Shown here piece after piece: positions 46,498 through 56,010 of a stretch of DNA of 64,000 nt (position 1 is the stretch's first letter; every line of letters starts with the position of its first letter). The stretch lies in assembly GCF_002294985.1 (NCBI RefSeq), contig NZ_NSGE01000003.1, forward strand, positions 372,001 through 436,000, in the 5' to 3' direction. This DNA is from Mesorhizobium sp. WSM3862. GTDB taxonomy: Bacteria; Pseudomonadota; Alphaproteobacteria; Rhizobiales; Rhizobiaceae. A program made the position numbers and the translations under genes. The notes beneath the pieces are model-generated. The model did no database searches. It was not told where the DNA came from and was given only the letters and a program-made list of their open reading frames with translations.

Positions 46498-46880
46498 TGG
46501 CCGCTGTCCAGCCTGCCTTCCGCGGCCTTCTTGGAATATTGCAGGGTGATCAGCACGCCCTTGATCAGGCGCAGCGCCGCCAGGCTCAGCACCAGCGCCA
46601 GCGGTATCCACAAAATGAAATGCAGCCAGAGCGGCGGGCTTAGCGACACTTCCATCCACAGCGCCAGGCCAACGACGATGAAGCCGATGATCAGGATGAC
46701 GAAGACCGCCGGACCGTCGCCGGCATCGGCAAAGGAATAGTCGAGGCCGCAATTGTAGCAGCGCTTGCCGACGGTGAGGAAGCCGGAGAACAGCTTGCCC
46801 TCGCCGCAGCGCGGGCAATGGCCGCGCAGCCCGGCCGAGATCGGGTCGACGGGTGGCCAGATCGCCTTGTCTTCGCTCAT
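46494..46880 (-). CDS. DUF983 membrane protein
   Basis: 128 residues. A zinc-ribbon-like N-terminus with two CxxC pairs (GHCPRCGEGKLF and RCYNCGLDYSF) is followed by two membrane helices (about 62-82 and 92-112). DUF983 is a regular companion of cox assembly genes in alphaproteobacteria. The ATG at 46880 (MSEDKAIWPP) is taken over the upstream 46907 start because it matches the usual family length. Role unknown, probably assembly of the oxidase. Confidence 0.88.
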   Translation of the reverse strand: MSEDKAIWPPVDPISAGLRGHCPRCGEGKLFSGFLTVGKRCYNCGLDYSFADAGDGPAVFVILIIGFIVVGLALWMEVSLSPPLWLHFILWIPLALVLSLAALRLIKGVLITLQYSKKAAEGRLDSGQ

Positions 46881-46899
46881 GTCCGCACCGTAGACCCGT

Positions 46900-46940
46900 T
46901 CGGTCAAAAAGATAAGGCGGCCACGTCGCCGCAGCCGCCT
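46900..46940 (-). terminator. Terminator between ctaE and DUF983 gene
   Basis: In the leftward direction AGGCGGC, a 12-base loop and GCCGCCT are followed by a T-rich run (TTATCTTTTT). It lies between ctaE and the DUF983-surf1 pair, so it may reduce read-through into the assembly genes. Confidence 0.6.
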
Positions 46941-46961
46941 CGTGAACTCAATCCATCGGTC

Positions 46962-47843
46962 TCAGTGGGCTTCGATCACCGCGCCGCTCGAGGCCCAGAC
47001 ATAGATCGCGGTGAACAGGAACAGCCAGACCACGTCGACGAAGTGCCAGTACCAGGCGGCCGCCTCGAAGCCGAAATGCTGCTTCGGGGTGAAATCGCCC
47101 CGCATCGCCCGGATCAGGCAGACGAGCAGGAAGATGGTGCCGATGATGACGTGGAAGCCGTGGAAGCCGGTCGCCATGAAGAAGGTGGCGCCGTAGATCG
47201 AGTCCTTGAAGCCGAACGGAGCGTGCATGTACTCGTAGGCCTGCACCATGGTGAACAGCATGCCGAGGCCGACGGTCAGGATCAGGCCGTTGATCAGGCC
47301 CTTGCGGTCGCCGTGCAGCAGCGAGTGGTGCGCCCAGGTCACCGTCGTGCCCGACAGAAGCAGGATGATGGTGTTGTAGAGCGGCAGGTGGAAGGGATCG
47401 AGAACCTCCAGACCTTTTGGCGGCCAAACGCCGCCCGTGAAGGTGGTGCGGGCATATTGCGCGGCCTCGCCCGGGAATAGGCTGGCGTCGAAGAAGGCCC
47501 AGAACCAGGCGACGAAGAACATCACCTCGGAGGCGATGAACATGATCATGCCGTAGCGCAGGTGCAGCGAAACGACGCGCGTGTGGTGGCCCTCATGCGC
47601 TTCCTTGATGGTGTCCGACCACCAGGCGAACATCGTGTAGAGCACGATGATCAGGCCGATGAAAAACAGCCACGGATTGGCGATGTTGTGGCCGAATATT
47701 GGGAAGCTGCCGGCCTTCAGATACTGCATCAGGCAAACGCCGCCGACGGCCGTGACCAATGCGCCGATCGAGCCCAGGAAAGGCCAAGGGCTGGGATTGA
47801 CGAGATGGTAGTCGTGGTTCGGTTTTGCGTGCGCGTCTGCCAT
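46962..47843 (-). CDS. ctaE: Cytochrome c oxidase subunit III
   Basis: 293 residues with seven membrane helices. Conserved motifs include [20 protein letters not shown] with the buried glutamate, [29 protein letters not shown] and the C-terminal [19 protein letters not shown]. It is a core subunit of the aa3-type oxidase in the inner membrane. It follows ctaG by only one base on the same strand. Confidence 0.98.
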   Translation of the reverse strand: MADAHAKPNHDYHLVNPSPWPFLGSIGALVTAVGGVCLMQYLKAGSFPIFGHNIANPWLFFIGLIIVLYTMFAWWSDTIKEAHEGHHTRVVSLHLRYGMIMFIASEVMFFVAWFWAFFDASLFPGEAAQYARTTFTGGVWPPKGLEVLDPFHLPLYNTIILLLSGTTVTWAHHSLLHGDRKGLINGLILTVGLGMLFTMVQAYEYMHAPFGFKDSIYGATFFMATGFHGFHVIIGTIFLLVCLIRAMRGDFTPKQHFGFEAAAWYWHFVDVVWLFLFTAIYVWASSGAVIEAH

Positions 47844-47844
47844 A

Positions 47845-48471
47845 TCAACCCCCGAGGCTTGCTTCGGAATCTGGAACTTTGTTGCGGCTGCCAGCGGTCG
47901 GCGCGGACGACGCGACTGGCTGCTTCTTTTCGACCGGGAACATGGTGTAGGACAGGGTGATGGTCTTCAGGTCCTTCAGTTCCGGCACGTTGACGACGTC
48001 TGGATCGACATAGAACACGACCGGCATGTCCAGCGTCTCACCCGGCTTGAGCGTCGTGTCGGTGAAGCAGAAGCACTCCACCTTGTTGAAATAGGCGCCG
48101 GCCATTTCCGGCTGCACATTGAAGGAGGCGCGCCCGGTGATGGGGCGATCGAACTTGTTGGTGGCGCTGTAATGCGCCTGCGTGGTCTCGCCGATCTTGA
48201 TCGTCACCGAGCGCGCGACGGGCTCGAACTGCCACGGAATGCCATTGGTGTTGGCGTCGAAGCGGATGGTGATGTCGCGGTCGAGCACGCGACCGGCATA
48301 TTGCTTCTCGGCGCGCTGCGTCGTGCCGCCATAGCCGGTGACCTGGCAGAACATCTTGTAGAGCGGGACCGCCGCATAGGCCATGCCAACCATGCCGGTG
48401 AAGAAAGCAAGGCAGACCGCCACGACGATGCGGTTGCTGTTCTTCCCGATGGGTCCGGTCTCGCCGCTCAT
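47845..48471 (-). CDS. ctaG: Cytochrome c oxidase assembly protein CtaG (Cox11)
   Basis: 208 residues. One N-terminal membrane anchor (about residues 11-33) precedes a periplasmic Ig-like domain with the copper-binding pair in [15 protein letters not shown] and the family blocks [15 protein letters not shown] and [17 protein letters not shown]. It delivers copper to the CuB centre of subunit I. It lies between the small anchor-protein gene and ctaE in the operon. Confidence 0.97.
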   Translation of the reverse strand: MSGETGPIGKNSNRIVVAVCLAFFTGMVGMAYAAVPLYKMFCQVTGYGGTTQRAEKQYAGRVLDRDITIRFDANTNGIPWQFEPVARSVTIKIGETTQAHYSATNKFDRPITGRASFNVQPEMAGAYFNKVECFCFTDTTLKPGETLDMPVVFYVDPDVVNVPELKDLKTITLSYTMFPVEKKQPVASSAPTAGSRNKVPDSEASLGG

Positions 48472-48478
48472 CGCCGCC

Positions 48479-48661
48479 TCACATCAAATTCGTCGGTATC
48501 AGGCCGGAGGCATGGTGGCCGAAGCGCACGATGGTGGCGATGTAGAAGATGATGACGAGCGCGGCCAGCGCGACGCCGATGGCAACGGAGCGGCTGCGCC
48601 GCGCCTTCCGCTGGCGTTCGGTCAAGGTGACCAGTTCGAGGTTCTTGTCGGCCACGATCAT
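48479..48661 (-). CDS. Small single-helix protein of the cox operon (CoxF-like)
   Basis: 60 residues. A charged N-terminus ([15 protein letters not shown]) precedes one membrane helix ([20 protein letters not shown]) and a short tail. Proteins of this size and pattern occupy this spot between ctaB and ctaG in many alphaproteobacteria (CoxF / cytochrome oxidase assembly small protein). The ATG overlaps the ctaB stop (ATGA). Function is not established; it is probably an assembly or stability factor. Confidence 0.85.
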   Translation of the reverse strand: MIVADKNLELVTLTERQRKARRSRSVAIGVALAALVIIFYIATIVRFGHHASGLIPTNLM

Positions 48662-49602
48662 GCTCCCCCCATGACGAGGGCACGCCCGACCACGCTGTCG
48701 ACGAGATAGGCGGCAAAGATTGCGAAGAGATAGAGCAGCGAAAAGCCGAACAGCGCCTTGGCCGGCTTCATCGCGCGGTCGGCATCGCTCATGCCCAGCA
48801 CCTTCCAGGCATACCAGACGAAGCCCAGGCCGAGCAGAACGGAGACCGCGCCATAGGCGGCGGTGGTGTAGCCGAGCAGCCATGGCAAGACGCCGACCGG
48901 CGCCAGGATCAGCGCGTAGGCAAAGATCTGGCGGCGGGTCGAGGCGTGTCCGGCGACGTTCGGCATCATCGGAATGCCGGCGCGGGCGTAGTCGTCCGAC
49001 TTGAACAGCGCCAGCGCCCAGAAATGCGGCGGAGTCCAAAGGAAAATGATCAGGAAAAGAATCAGGCTTTCGAGGCTGACCGATCCGGTCACCGCCGCCC
49101 AGCCGATCACCGGCGGGATGGCGCCGGCGGCGCCGCCGATGACGATGTTCTGCGGCGTCCAGCGCTTCAGCCACATCGTGTAGATGACGGCGTAGAAGAA
49201 GATGGTGAAGGCAAGAAGCGCCGCCGACAGCCAGTTGATGAGCACGCCCAGCGTCATCACCGACAGCGCGGAGAGCACGAGGCCGAAGCTCAGCGCCTCA
49301 CCCGGCGTGACGCGCCCGGCCGGCACCGGACGGCTCGCTGTCCTGGTCATCACCGCGTCGATATCGGCGTCGTACCACATGTTGAGAGCGCCCGAGGCGC
49401 CGGCGCCGATGGCAATCGCCAGGATCGCGATCACCGCCAGCAGCGGATTGATGGCGACCGGCGCCGCGACCATGCCGACAAAGGCCGTGAAGACGACCAG
49501 CGACATCACGCGCGGCTTGAGGAGGGCGAAGAAATCGCCCGCGGTGGCTTCCGACATGCGAAAGCCAACTTCCTCCATCAATTTGTGGTCGGCAAGGGCC
49601 AT
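48658..49602 (-). CDS. ctaB: Heme O synthase (protoheme IX farnesyltransferase)
   Basis: 314 residues, nine predicted membrane helices. The prenyl diphosphate-binding motif [19 protein letters not shown] is intact and the second loop motif [16 protein letters not shown] is present. It converts heme B to heme O in the inner membrane, on the way to heme A for subunit I. It is placed directly after ctaD, separated by 69 bases that contain a strong hairpin. Confidence 0.98.
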   Translation of the reverse strand: MALADHKLMEEVGFRMSEATAGDFFALLKPRVMSLVVFTAFVGMVAAPVAINPLLAVIAILAIAIGAGASGALNMWYDADIDAVMTRTASRPVPAGRVTPGEALSFGLVLSALSVMTLGVLINWLSAALLAFTIFFYAVIYTMWLKRWTPQNIVIGGAAGAIPPVIGWAAVTGSVSLESLILFLIIFLWTPPHFWALALFKSDDYARAGIPMMPNVAGHASTRRQIFAYALILAPVGVLPWLLGYTTAAYGAVSVLLGLGFVWYAWKVLGMSDADRAMKPAKALFGFSLLYLFAIFAAYLVDSVVGRALVMGGA

Positions 49603-49632
49603 GCGTACTTAAAGTCCATCATTCCGTTGGCC

Positions 49633-49659
49633 AGGACCGCCGGGCGAGCCGGCGGTCCT
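49633..49659. terminator. Hairpin between ctaD and ctaB
   Basis: AGGACCGCCGG and CCGGCGGTCCT form a perfect 11-bp stem with a GCGAG loop. No T-run follows in either direction. It may lower transcription of the assembly genes relative to the structural genes or protect the ctaC-ctaD message. Confidence 0.55.
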
Positions 49660-49671
49660 GTATCTGCGGCC

Positions 49672-51336
<1,665 letters not shown>

Positions 51337-51359
51337 CTAATTCTTGCTAACCCGCGGCG

Positions 51360-52244
51360 TCAGTTGCCGACGGCCGCTACCTTGTTGGTACCATCGATCT
51401 CGGCCATCAGCGCCTTGTTGGCGGCGGGCACGTCGGTCTTGGCCGTCTCCAGCCAGGTCTTGAACTGCGCGTCGGAGACGACGCGAACCGCGATCGGCAT
51501 AAAGGCGTGATCCTTGCCGCAGAGCTGCGAGCACTGGCCGTAATAGAGGCCTTCCTTCTCCGCCTTGAACCAGGTCTCGTTGGTGCGGCCGGGCACGGCA
51601 TCCATCTTGATGCCGAAGGACGGCACGGCGAAGGAGTGGATGACGTCGGTGGCGGTGATCAGCACGCGAGTCATGGTGTTGACCGGCACCACCAGCTCAT
51701 TGTCGACGGCGAGCAGGCGCGGATAGAGATTGCGGTCTTCCTTGCCGGCCTTGGCGCGGTCACCGTCCTGAAGGATCGCCGAGTTGAAGGAGAAGCTCTT
51801 GTCGACCTGGTATTCGTAGTCCCAATTCCATTGGTTGCCGGTCGCCTTGACGGTCAGCTTGGCTTCTTCCGGCGGGGTATACTGCGCGGTGAGCAGCTGG
51901 AACGAGGGGATGGCGATGAGCAGCAGCACGATGACCGGGCCGACGGTCCAGATCACCTCGATCAGCGTGTTGTGGCTGGTCCTGGAAGGAACCGGGTTGG
52001 CGCTCGCGCGGAACCGCAGGATGACATAGGCGAGCAGGACCAGCACCAGCAGGGTGATGACCACGATGAATACGAAGGTGTAGTTTCCGAACCATTCGAT
52101 CTGCCGCATCATGTCGGTCGCAGGCGCCTGGAAGGCGGTTTCCCATGGCCGCGGCTGATCCGCATAGGCGGATGCGCTGGAGAGGAGCGTGCCCGCGGCC
52201 GCAGCACCTGCCAGAAGTCTGGCGCTTGCCATGAATTTTCTCAT
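51360..52244 (-). CDS. ctaC: Cytochrome c oxidase subunit II
   Basis: 294 residues from ATG 52244 (AGAGGG upstream); a second ATG four codons later is possible. A signal peptide ends around SAYA-DQP, two membrane helices follow (about residues 52-75 and 98-118) and then the CuA domain with CSQLCGKDHAFMPIAV (both cysteines, histidine and methionine present) and NQWNWDYEY. It accepts electrons from cytochrome c. It heads the leftward cta operon. Confidence 0.98.
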   Translation of the reverse strand: MRKFMASARLLAGAAAAGTLLSSASAYADQPRPWETAFQAPATDMMRQIEWFGNYTFVFIVVITLLVLVLLAYVILRFRASANPVPSRTSHNTLIEVIWTVGPVIVLLLIAIPSFQLLTAQYTPPEEAKLTVKATGNQWNWDYEYQVDKSFSFNSAILQDGDRAKAGKEDRNLYPRLLAVDNELVVPVNTMTRVLITATDVIHSFAVPSFGIKMDAVPGRTNETWFKAEKEGLYYGQCSQLCGKDHAFMPIAVRVVSDAQFKTWLETAKTDVPAANKALMAEIDGTNKVAAVGN

Positions 52245-52571
52245 CGCCCTCTCGTCTCCCACTTCCTGCAATCGGATCGCACCAATAACGAACGACGCCG
52301 GGATGGGGAATCCCGGTCTGTCCCTAAGGTGGTTCAAACCATACTCTATTTCCCTCCGCAAGGAAGGAGCGGGCGAAACCGTGCGGCATTTTTGCGCGCA
52401 GCCCGAAGGGCATCCCCGACCATCGCCGCCCCCGCGCCGGGTGGTCGCAATTCGGGCGAATTTGCTCTGGAAAAGCGCGTAATTGCCGGTATCTGGGCGG
52501 GCTGGCGACGGTCTCGTCCTTTACTTGGCCTTGGCGGAGCTTAAAGTGCCGTGATTCGCAATGGAGCCGTT
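52245..52571. other. Divergent promoter region of cta operon and ialB
   Basis: A 327-base region without a gene. A small inverted repeat TGGTT-CA-AACCA lies at 52330-52341. No strong sigma-70 promoter could be fixed by eye. Confidence 0.4.
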
Positions 52572-53105
52572 ATGACTTCCTGGCTTTCGAGACCCCTGGC
52601 GAAGGTTATCTTCCTTGCCGCCTCGCTTAGCGCCAGCGTGGCGAATGCCGCGCCGCCGCAGACCGCGGCGCCGCCCAGCGGCACGGTCAAGTCGACGCAT
52701 GGCGCGTGGTCGATCATCTGCGACACGCCGGCCGGCGCAACCTCCGAGCAATGCGTGATGATGCAGAACGTCGTCGCCGAGGACCGTCCGGAGATGGGGC
52801 TTTCCGTCGTGGTGCTGCGCACCGCCGACAACAAGGCGGAGATCCTGCGGGTGCTGGCACCGCTCGGCGTGCTCCTGCCCAACGGGCTCGGCCTCAATGT
52901 CGACGGCAAGGACATCGGCCGCGCCTATTTCGTGCGCTGCTTCCAGGACGGCTGCTACGCGGAAGTGATCCTCGAGAAGCCACTGCTCGACACGCTGAAG
53001 AACGGCACGTCGGCCACCTTCATCGTCTTCCAGACGCCGGAGGAAGGCATCGGCATTCCTGTCGATCTGAAGGGATTCGCCGAAGGCTTCTCGGCTCTGC
53101 CCTAA
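52572..53105 (+). CDS. IalB (invasion-associated locus B) family periplasmic protein
   Basis: 177 residues with a Sec signal peptide (cleavage after ANA at about residue 25). The IalB domain shows GAWSIICDTPAGATSEQCVM and VRCFQDGCYAEVILE, whose four cysteines are expected to form two disulfides. Named after the Bartonella invasion locus, the family is general in rhizobia and not a virulence marker by itself. ATG 52572 has GGAG six bases upstream. It precedes tldD. Confidence 0.92.
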   Translation: MTSWLSRPLAKVIFLAASLSASVANAAPPQTAAPPSGTVKSTHGAWSIICDTPAGATSEQCVMMQNVVAEDRPEMGLSVVVLRTADNKAEILRVLAPLGVLLPNGLGLNVDGKDIGRAYFVRCFQDGCYAEVILEKPLLDTLKNGTSATFIVFQTPEEGIGIPVDLKGFAEGFSALP

Positions 53106-53237
53106 GTCCAGCGGCGGCAACGCGGCCGCCAGTCGGCTCGGGGCGATGACGATCGCGTGTGAAGGCCGGCGATTGTCTTGACCTCACTTCGCCCCTACAT
53201 CGGGGGGAATGCGAAACCGCCAGCGGACAGCCCTGCC

Positions 53238-54650
53238 ATGAACAGCCTGATCGGCCAATTCGACATTTCCGACGACCGCGTCAAAGAGATCGTCGCCGAT
53301 ACCATCAAGGGCGCCGACGACGGCGAACTGTTCCTCGAATACAGCGAGAACGAAGCGCTGATGTTCGACAACGGCCGGCTGAAGACGGCGAATTTCAACA
53401 CCGACCAGGGTTTCGGGCTGCGCGCCGTCGCCGGCGAGGCGAGCGGCTATGCCCATTCGAGCGACCTGTCGGAAGCCTCGCTGCTGCGCGCCGCCGATGC
53501 CGTCTCCGCGGTCAAGGGCGGCTATTCCGGAATGCTTGCCGCAGCGCCCGCGCGCACCAATCGCCACCTTTACGGCGACGAGAATCCCATCCCCTCGCCC
53601 AGTTTCGAGGCCAAGGCGAAGCTGTTGCAGGAGATCGACGCCTGGCTGCGCGCCGCCGATCCGCGCGTGCGCCAGGTGACGGCTTCGCTCGCCGCCTCGT
53701 GGCAGCATGTCGAGATCGTGCGCGGCGACGGCCAGGTGGTGCGCGACATCCGCCCGCTGGTCAGGATGAACGTCTCGGTGGTGGTCGGCGATGGCGACCG
53801 CCAGGAGAGCGGCTCCTACGGAATGGGCGGCCGCAAGAGCTTTGGCGAGTTCCTCACCGAGGAGAGTTGGAAGCACGCCGCGCGCGAGGCGCTGCGACAG
53901 GCGCTGGTCAATCTCGAGGCCGTTCCGGCGCCGGCAGGCACATTCGACATCGTGCTTTCCAGCGGCTGGCCGGGCGTGATGCTGCACGAGGCTGTCGGCC
54001 ATGGCCTCGAGGGCGACTTCAACCGCAAGAAAACATCCGCCTTCGCCGGCCTGATGGGCAGCCAAGTAGCGGCAAAGGGCGTCACCGTCGTCGATGACGG
54101 CACCATCGCCGAGCGGCGCGGCTCGCTTACCGTGGACGACGAAGGCACGCCTTCGGCGCGCAATGTGCTGATCGAGGACGGCAAGCTGGTCGGCTACATG
54201 CAGGACCGCCAGAATGCGCGGCTGATGGGCATGAAGGCGACCGGCAACGGCCGGCGCGAAGGCTATGCCCACCAGCCGATGCCGCGCATGACCAACACCT
54301 ACATGACCTCGGGCGATACCGCGCCGGAAGAGATCATCGCCTCGGTCAAGAACGGCATCTATGCCGTCTCTTTCGGCGGCGGCCAGGTCGACATCACCTC
54401 AGGCAAGTTCGTGTTCGGCTGCACCGAGGCCTACATGATCGAGGACGGCAAGGTGACGCAGCCGATCAAGGGCGCAATGCTGATCGGCAACGGGCCGGAC
54501 GCCATGCACCGCGTCACCATGGTCGGCAACGACATGAAACTCGACAACGGCATCGGCATGTGCGGCAAGGCCGGACAGGGCGTGCCGGTCGGGGTCGGCC
54601 AGCCGCATTTGAGGATGAACCAGATGACGGTGGGCGGCACCAGGGTTTGA
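53238..54650 (+). CDS. tldD: TldD metallopeptidase subunit
   Basis: 470 residues from the ATG at 53238. The zinc motif is MLHEAVGHGLEGDFNRK (HExxxH), and the C-terminal family block is CTEAYMIEDGKVTQPIKGAM. With TldE it forms a cytoplasmic protease that degrades unfolded peptides and, in enterobacteria, matures microcin B17 and helps remove CcdA. tldE is not in the window. The tldD-ialB-ctaC neighbourhood is typical of rhizobia. Confidence 0.96.
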   Translation: MNSLIGQFDISDDRVKEIVADTIKGADDGELFLEYSENEALMFDNGRLKTANFNTDQGFGLRAVAGEASGYAHSSDLSEASLLRAADAVSAVKGGYSGMLAAAPARTNRHLYGDENPIPSPSFEAKAKLLQEIDAWLRAADPRVRQVTASLAASWQHVEIVRGDGQVVRDIRPLVRMNVSVVVGDGDRQESGSYGMGGRKSFGEFLTEESWKHAAREALRQALVNLEAVPAPAGTFDIVLSSGWPGVMLHEAVGHGLEGDFNRKKTSAFAGLMGSQVAAKGVTVVDDGTIAERRGSLTVDDEGTPSARNVLIEDGKLVGYMQDRQNARLMGMKATGNGRREGYAHQPMPRMTNTYMTSGDTAPEEIIASVKNGIYAVSFGGGQVDITSGKFVFGCTEAYMIEDGKVTQPIKGAMLIGNGPDAMHRVTMVGNDMKLDNGIGMCGKAGQGVPVGVGQPHLRMNQMTVGGTRV

Positions 54651-54729
54651 GCACGCTCAATCCGGCAGGTTTGAATAGCACTCCGCCGCTTGAGTATCTT
54701 ACCTGTGTCTTACATGGGGTAAGCTTGCG

Positions 54730-55005
54730 ATGGCTGGTGCCGAAAAACTCATAACCACCGTCTCGACCAAGGGACAAGTGATCCTCCCCAGCGCGATCCG
54801 GAAACGGAGGGACTGGGGTGCCGGCACACGTCTGCAGGTCGAAGACACACCAGACGGTGTTCTTCTGAAGCAAGTGCCGGCCTTCACCCCGACGCGACCG
54901 GAAGACGTGGTTGGCCTGCTGCCGCACCGCGGCAAGCAGAAGACGCTTGAAGAGATGAACGCGAGTGTCTTTGCCGAAGCGCGGCGGCGCCATGCTCGCA
55001 ATTGA
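54730..55005 (+). CDS. AbrB/SpoVT-type antitoxin (VapB-like), toxin partner truncated
   Basis: 91 residues. The N-terminal swapped-hairpin DNA-binding domain is clear (ITTVSTKGQVILPSAIRKRR), followed by an acidic and basic tail that normally wraps the toxin (PEDVVGLLPHRGKQKTLEEM). Such proteins repress their own operon and neutralise a PIN-domain toxin. Here the toxin start overlaps its end but breaks off after 30 codons, so this is an orphan antitoxin. It could still act as a repressor or protect against related toxins elsewhere. Confidence 0.9.
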   Translation: MAGAEKLITTVSTKGQVILPSAIRKRRDWGAGTRLQVEDTPDGVLLKQVPAFTPTRPEDVVGLLPHRGKQKTLEEMNASVFAEARRRHARN

Positions 55006-55084
55006 TCCCAACCTTGTCGTCAGATACCTAACGAACGACCATCCTGAACGGTCACCTCGATCCGGCCGGAAAGCTCACACCTAG
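54992..55084 (+). pseudogene. Truncated VapC (PIN-domain toxin) fragment
   Basis: The frame opens MLAIDPNLVVRYLTNDHPER, the exact beginning expected of a VapC toxin including the first catalytic aspartate (D5). It loses similarity after about 20 residues and stops at codon 31, against some 130 codons for an intact toxin. It overlaps the antitoxin gene by 14 bases, the usual vapBC layout. The rest of the toxin is missing from the following DNA, so a deletion removed it. Confidence 0.8.
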
Positions 55085-55141
55085 CTACCCGCCGGAGCGC
55101 GAACACAATCGTGTTAGCAGATTATTAATTGTTCAATTGCT

Positions 55142-55855
55142 TTGGCCGACGCTTCCGACTTAACTATCAGCAGTCTTCTCGTTGCGGTGGTGTTGGCAGT
55201 GCTGCGTTCCCCTGGCGTCCTGACCTCTTTATTCCTCCTTGGCCTTTGCTCATTGATCGGTGTGACGTCGCTTTGCGTCGACACGGCGGCGGCGCAGTCG
55301 ACATTGTTCAAGCGGCCATCGAGTCCGGTCGACCTGCGCTCCGCCACAGTGGGAGGACGTACCAGCGTCCCTTATGGCTGGATCGATTTCTGCCACCGCC
55401 GGCCGAAAGAGTGCAAAGTGCCTGCCCTGCAGCCGGCGAACGTCAAGCTGACCGCGCAGAACATGCGAACCCTCGAGCGCATAAACCAGAAGGCGAACCG
55501 CGCCATCAAGCCCGTCAGCAACTATGATCACTGGGGCACGATGATGGACCACTGGGACTATCCGGTGGACGGCAAGGGCGACTGCAAGATCTACGCGCTC
55601 TACAAGCGCAAGCTTCTCATGGAAGCGGGATTTCCCCGCCAGGCGCTGCTGATGACGGTCGTGCGCGACCTGAACAACGAAGGCCACACCATCCTGACCG
55701 TGAAGACCGACAAGGGCGATCTCGTGCTCGACAATCTGGTCGACGAAGTCCGGCCCTGGAACGCGACCGGCTATTATTTCCTGAAGCGCCAGTCGCAGCA
55801 GAACCCGAATATTTGGGTATCTATCAATCAGCGCGGCGGCACGCCGAAAACCTGA
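55142..55855 (+). CDS. Bacterial transglutaminase-like cysteine peptidase (BTLCP family)
   Basis: 237 residues as opened from a TTG; the start is uncertain because the leader before the hydrophobic core (TSLFLLGLCSLIGVTSLCVD) is long and no good ribosome site is seen. The signal cleavage is probably at TAAAQS. The catalytic triad is visible: cysteine in DGKGDCKIYALYKR, histidine in NEGHTILTV and aspartate in GDLVLDNLVD. Family precedents act in the periplasm; LapG-like members cleave adhesins, but the BTLCP group itself is less well known. A terminator follows. Confidence 0.88.
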   Translation: MADASDLTISSLLVAVVLAVLRSPGVLTSLFLLGLCSLIGVTSLCVDTAAAQSTLFKRPSSPVDLRSATVGGRTSVPYGWIDFCHRRPKECKVPALQPANVKLTAQNMRTLERINQKANRAIKPVSNYDHWGTMMDHWDYPVDGKGDCKIYALYKRKLLMEAGFPRQALLMTVVRDLNNEGHTILTVKTDKGDLVLDNLVDEVRPWNATGYYFLKRQSQQNPNIWVSINQRGGTPKT

Positions 55856-55856
55856 C

Positions 55857-55905
55857 GGATGCCGCCAGGCCCGCAGACCGAGCGGCCTGGACAGCCGAGG
55901 CATCC
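55857..55905 (+). terminator. Nested stem-loop terminator after BTLCP gene
   Basis: GGATGCC and GGCATCC enclose an inner stem CCAGGCC/GGCCTGG, and the structure is followed by CGCTTTTGAC. The first base is two after the stop codon. Confidence 0.6.
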
Positions 55906-56010
55906 CGCTTTTGACGGTTGAGACGACGCTGCAAACCGGCGCCCCTGCCTTGCACGTTCATGCCGAAAAATCGGCTCGCAAAGGTAAGGCGCCGGCTCGA
56001 CCGCGCCGGC

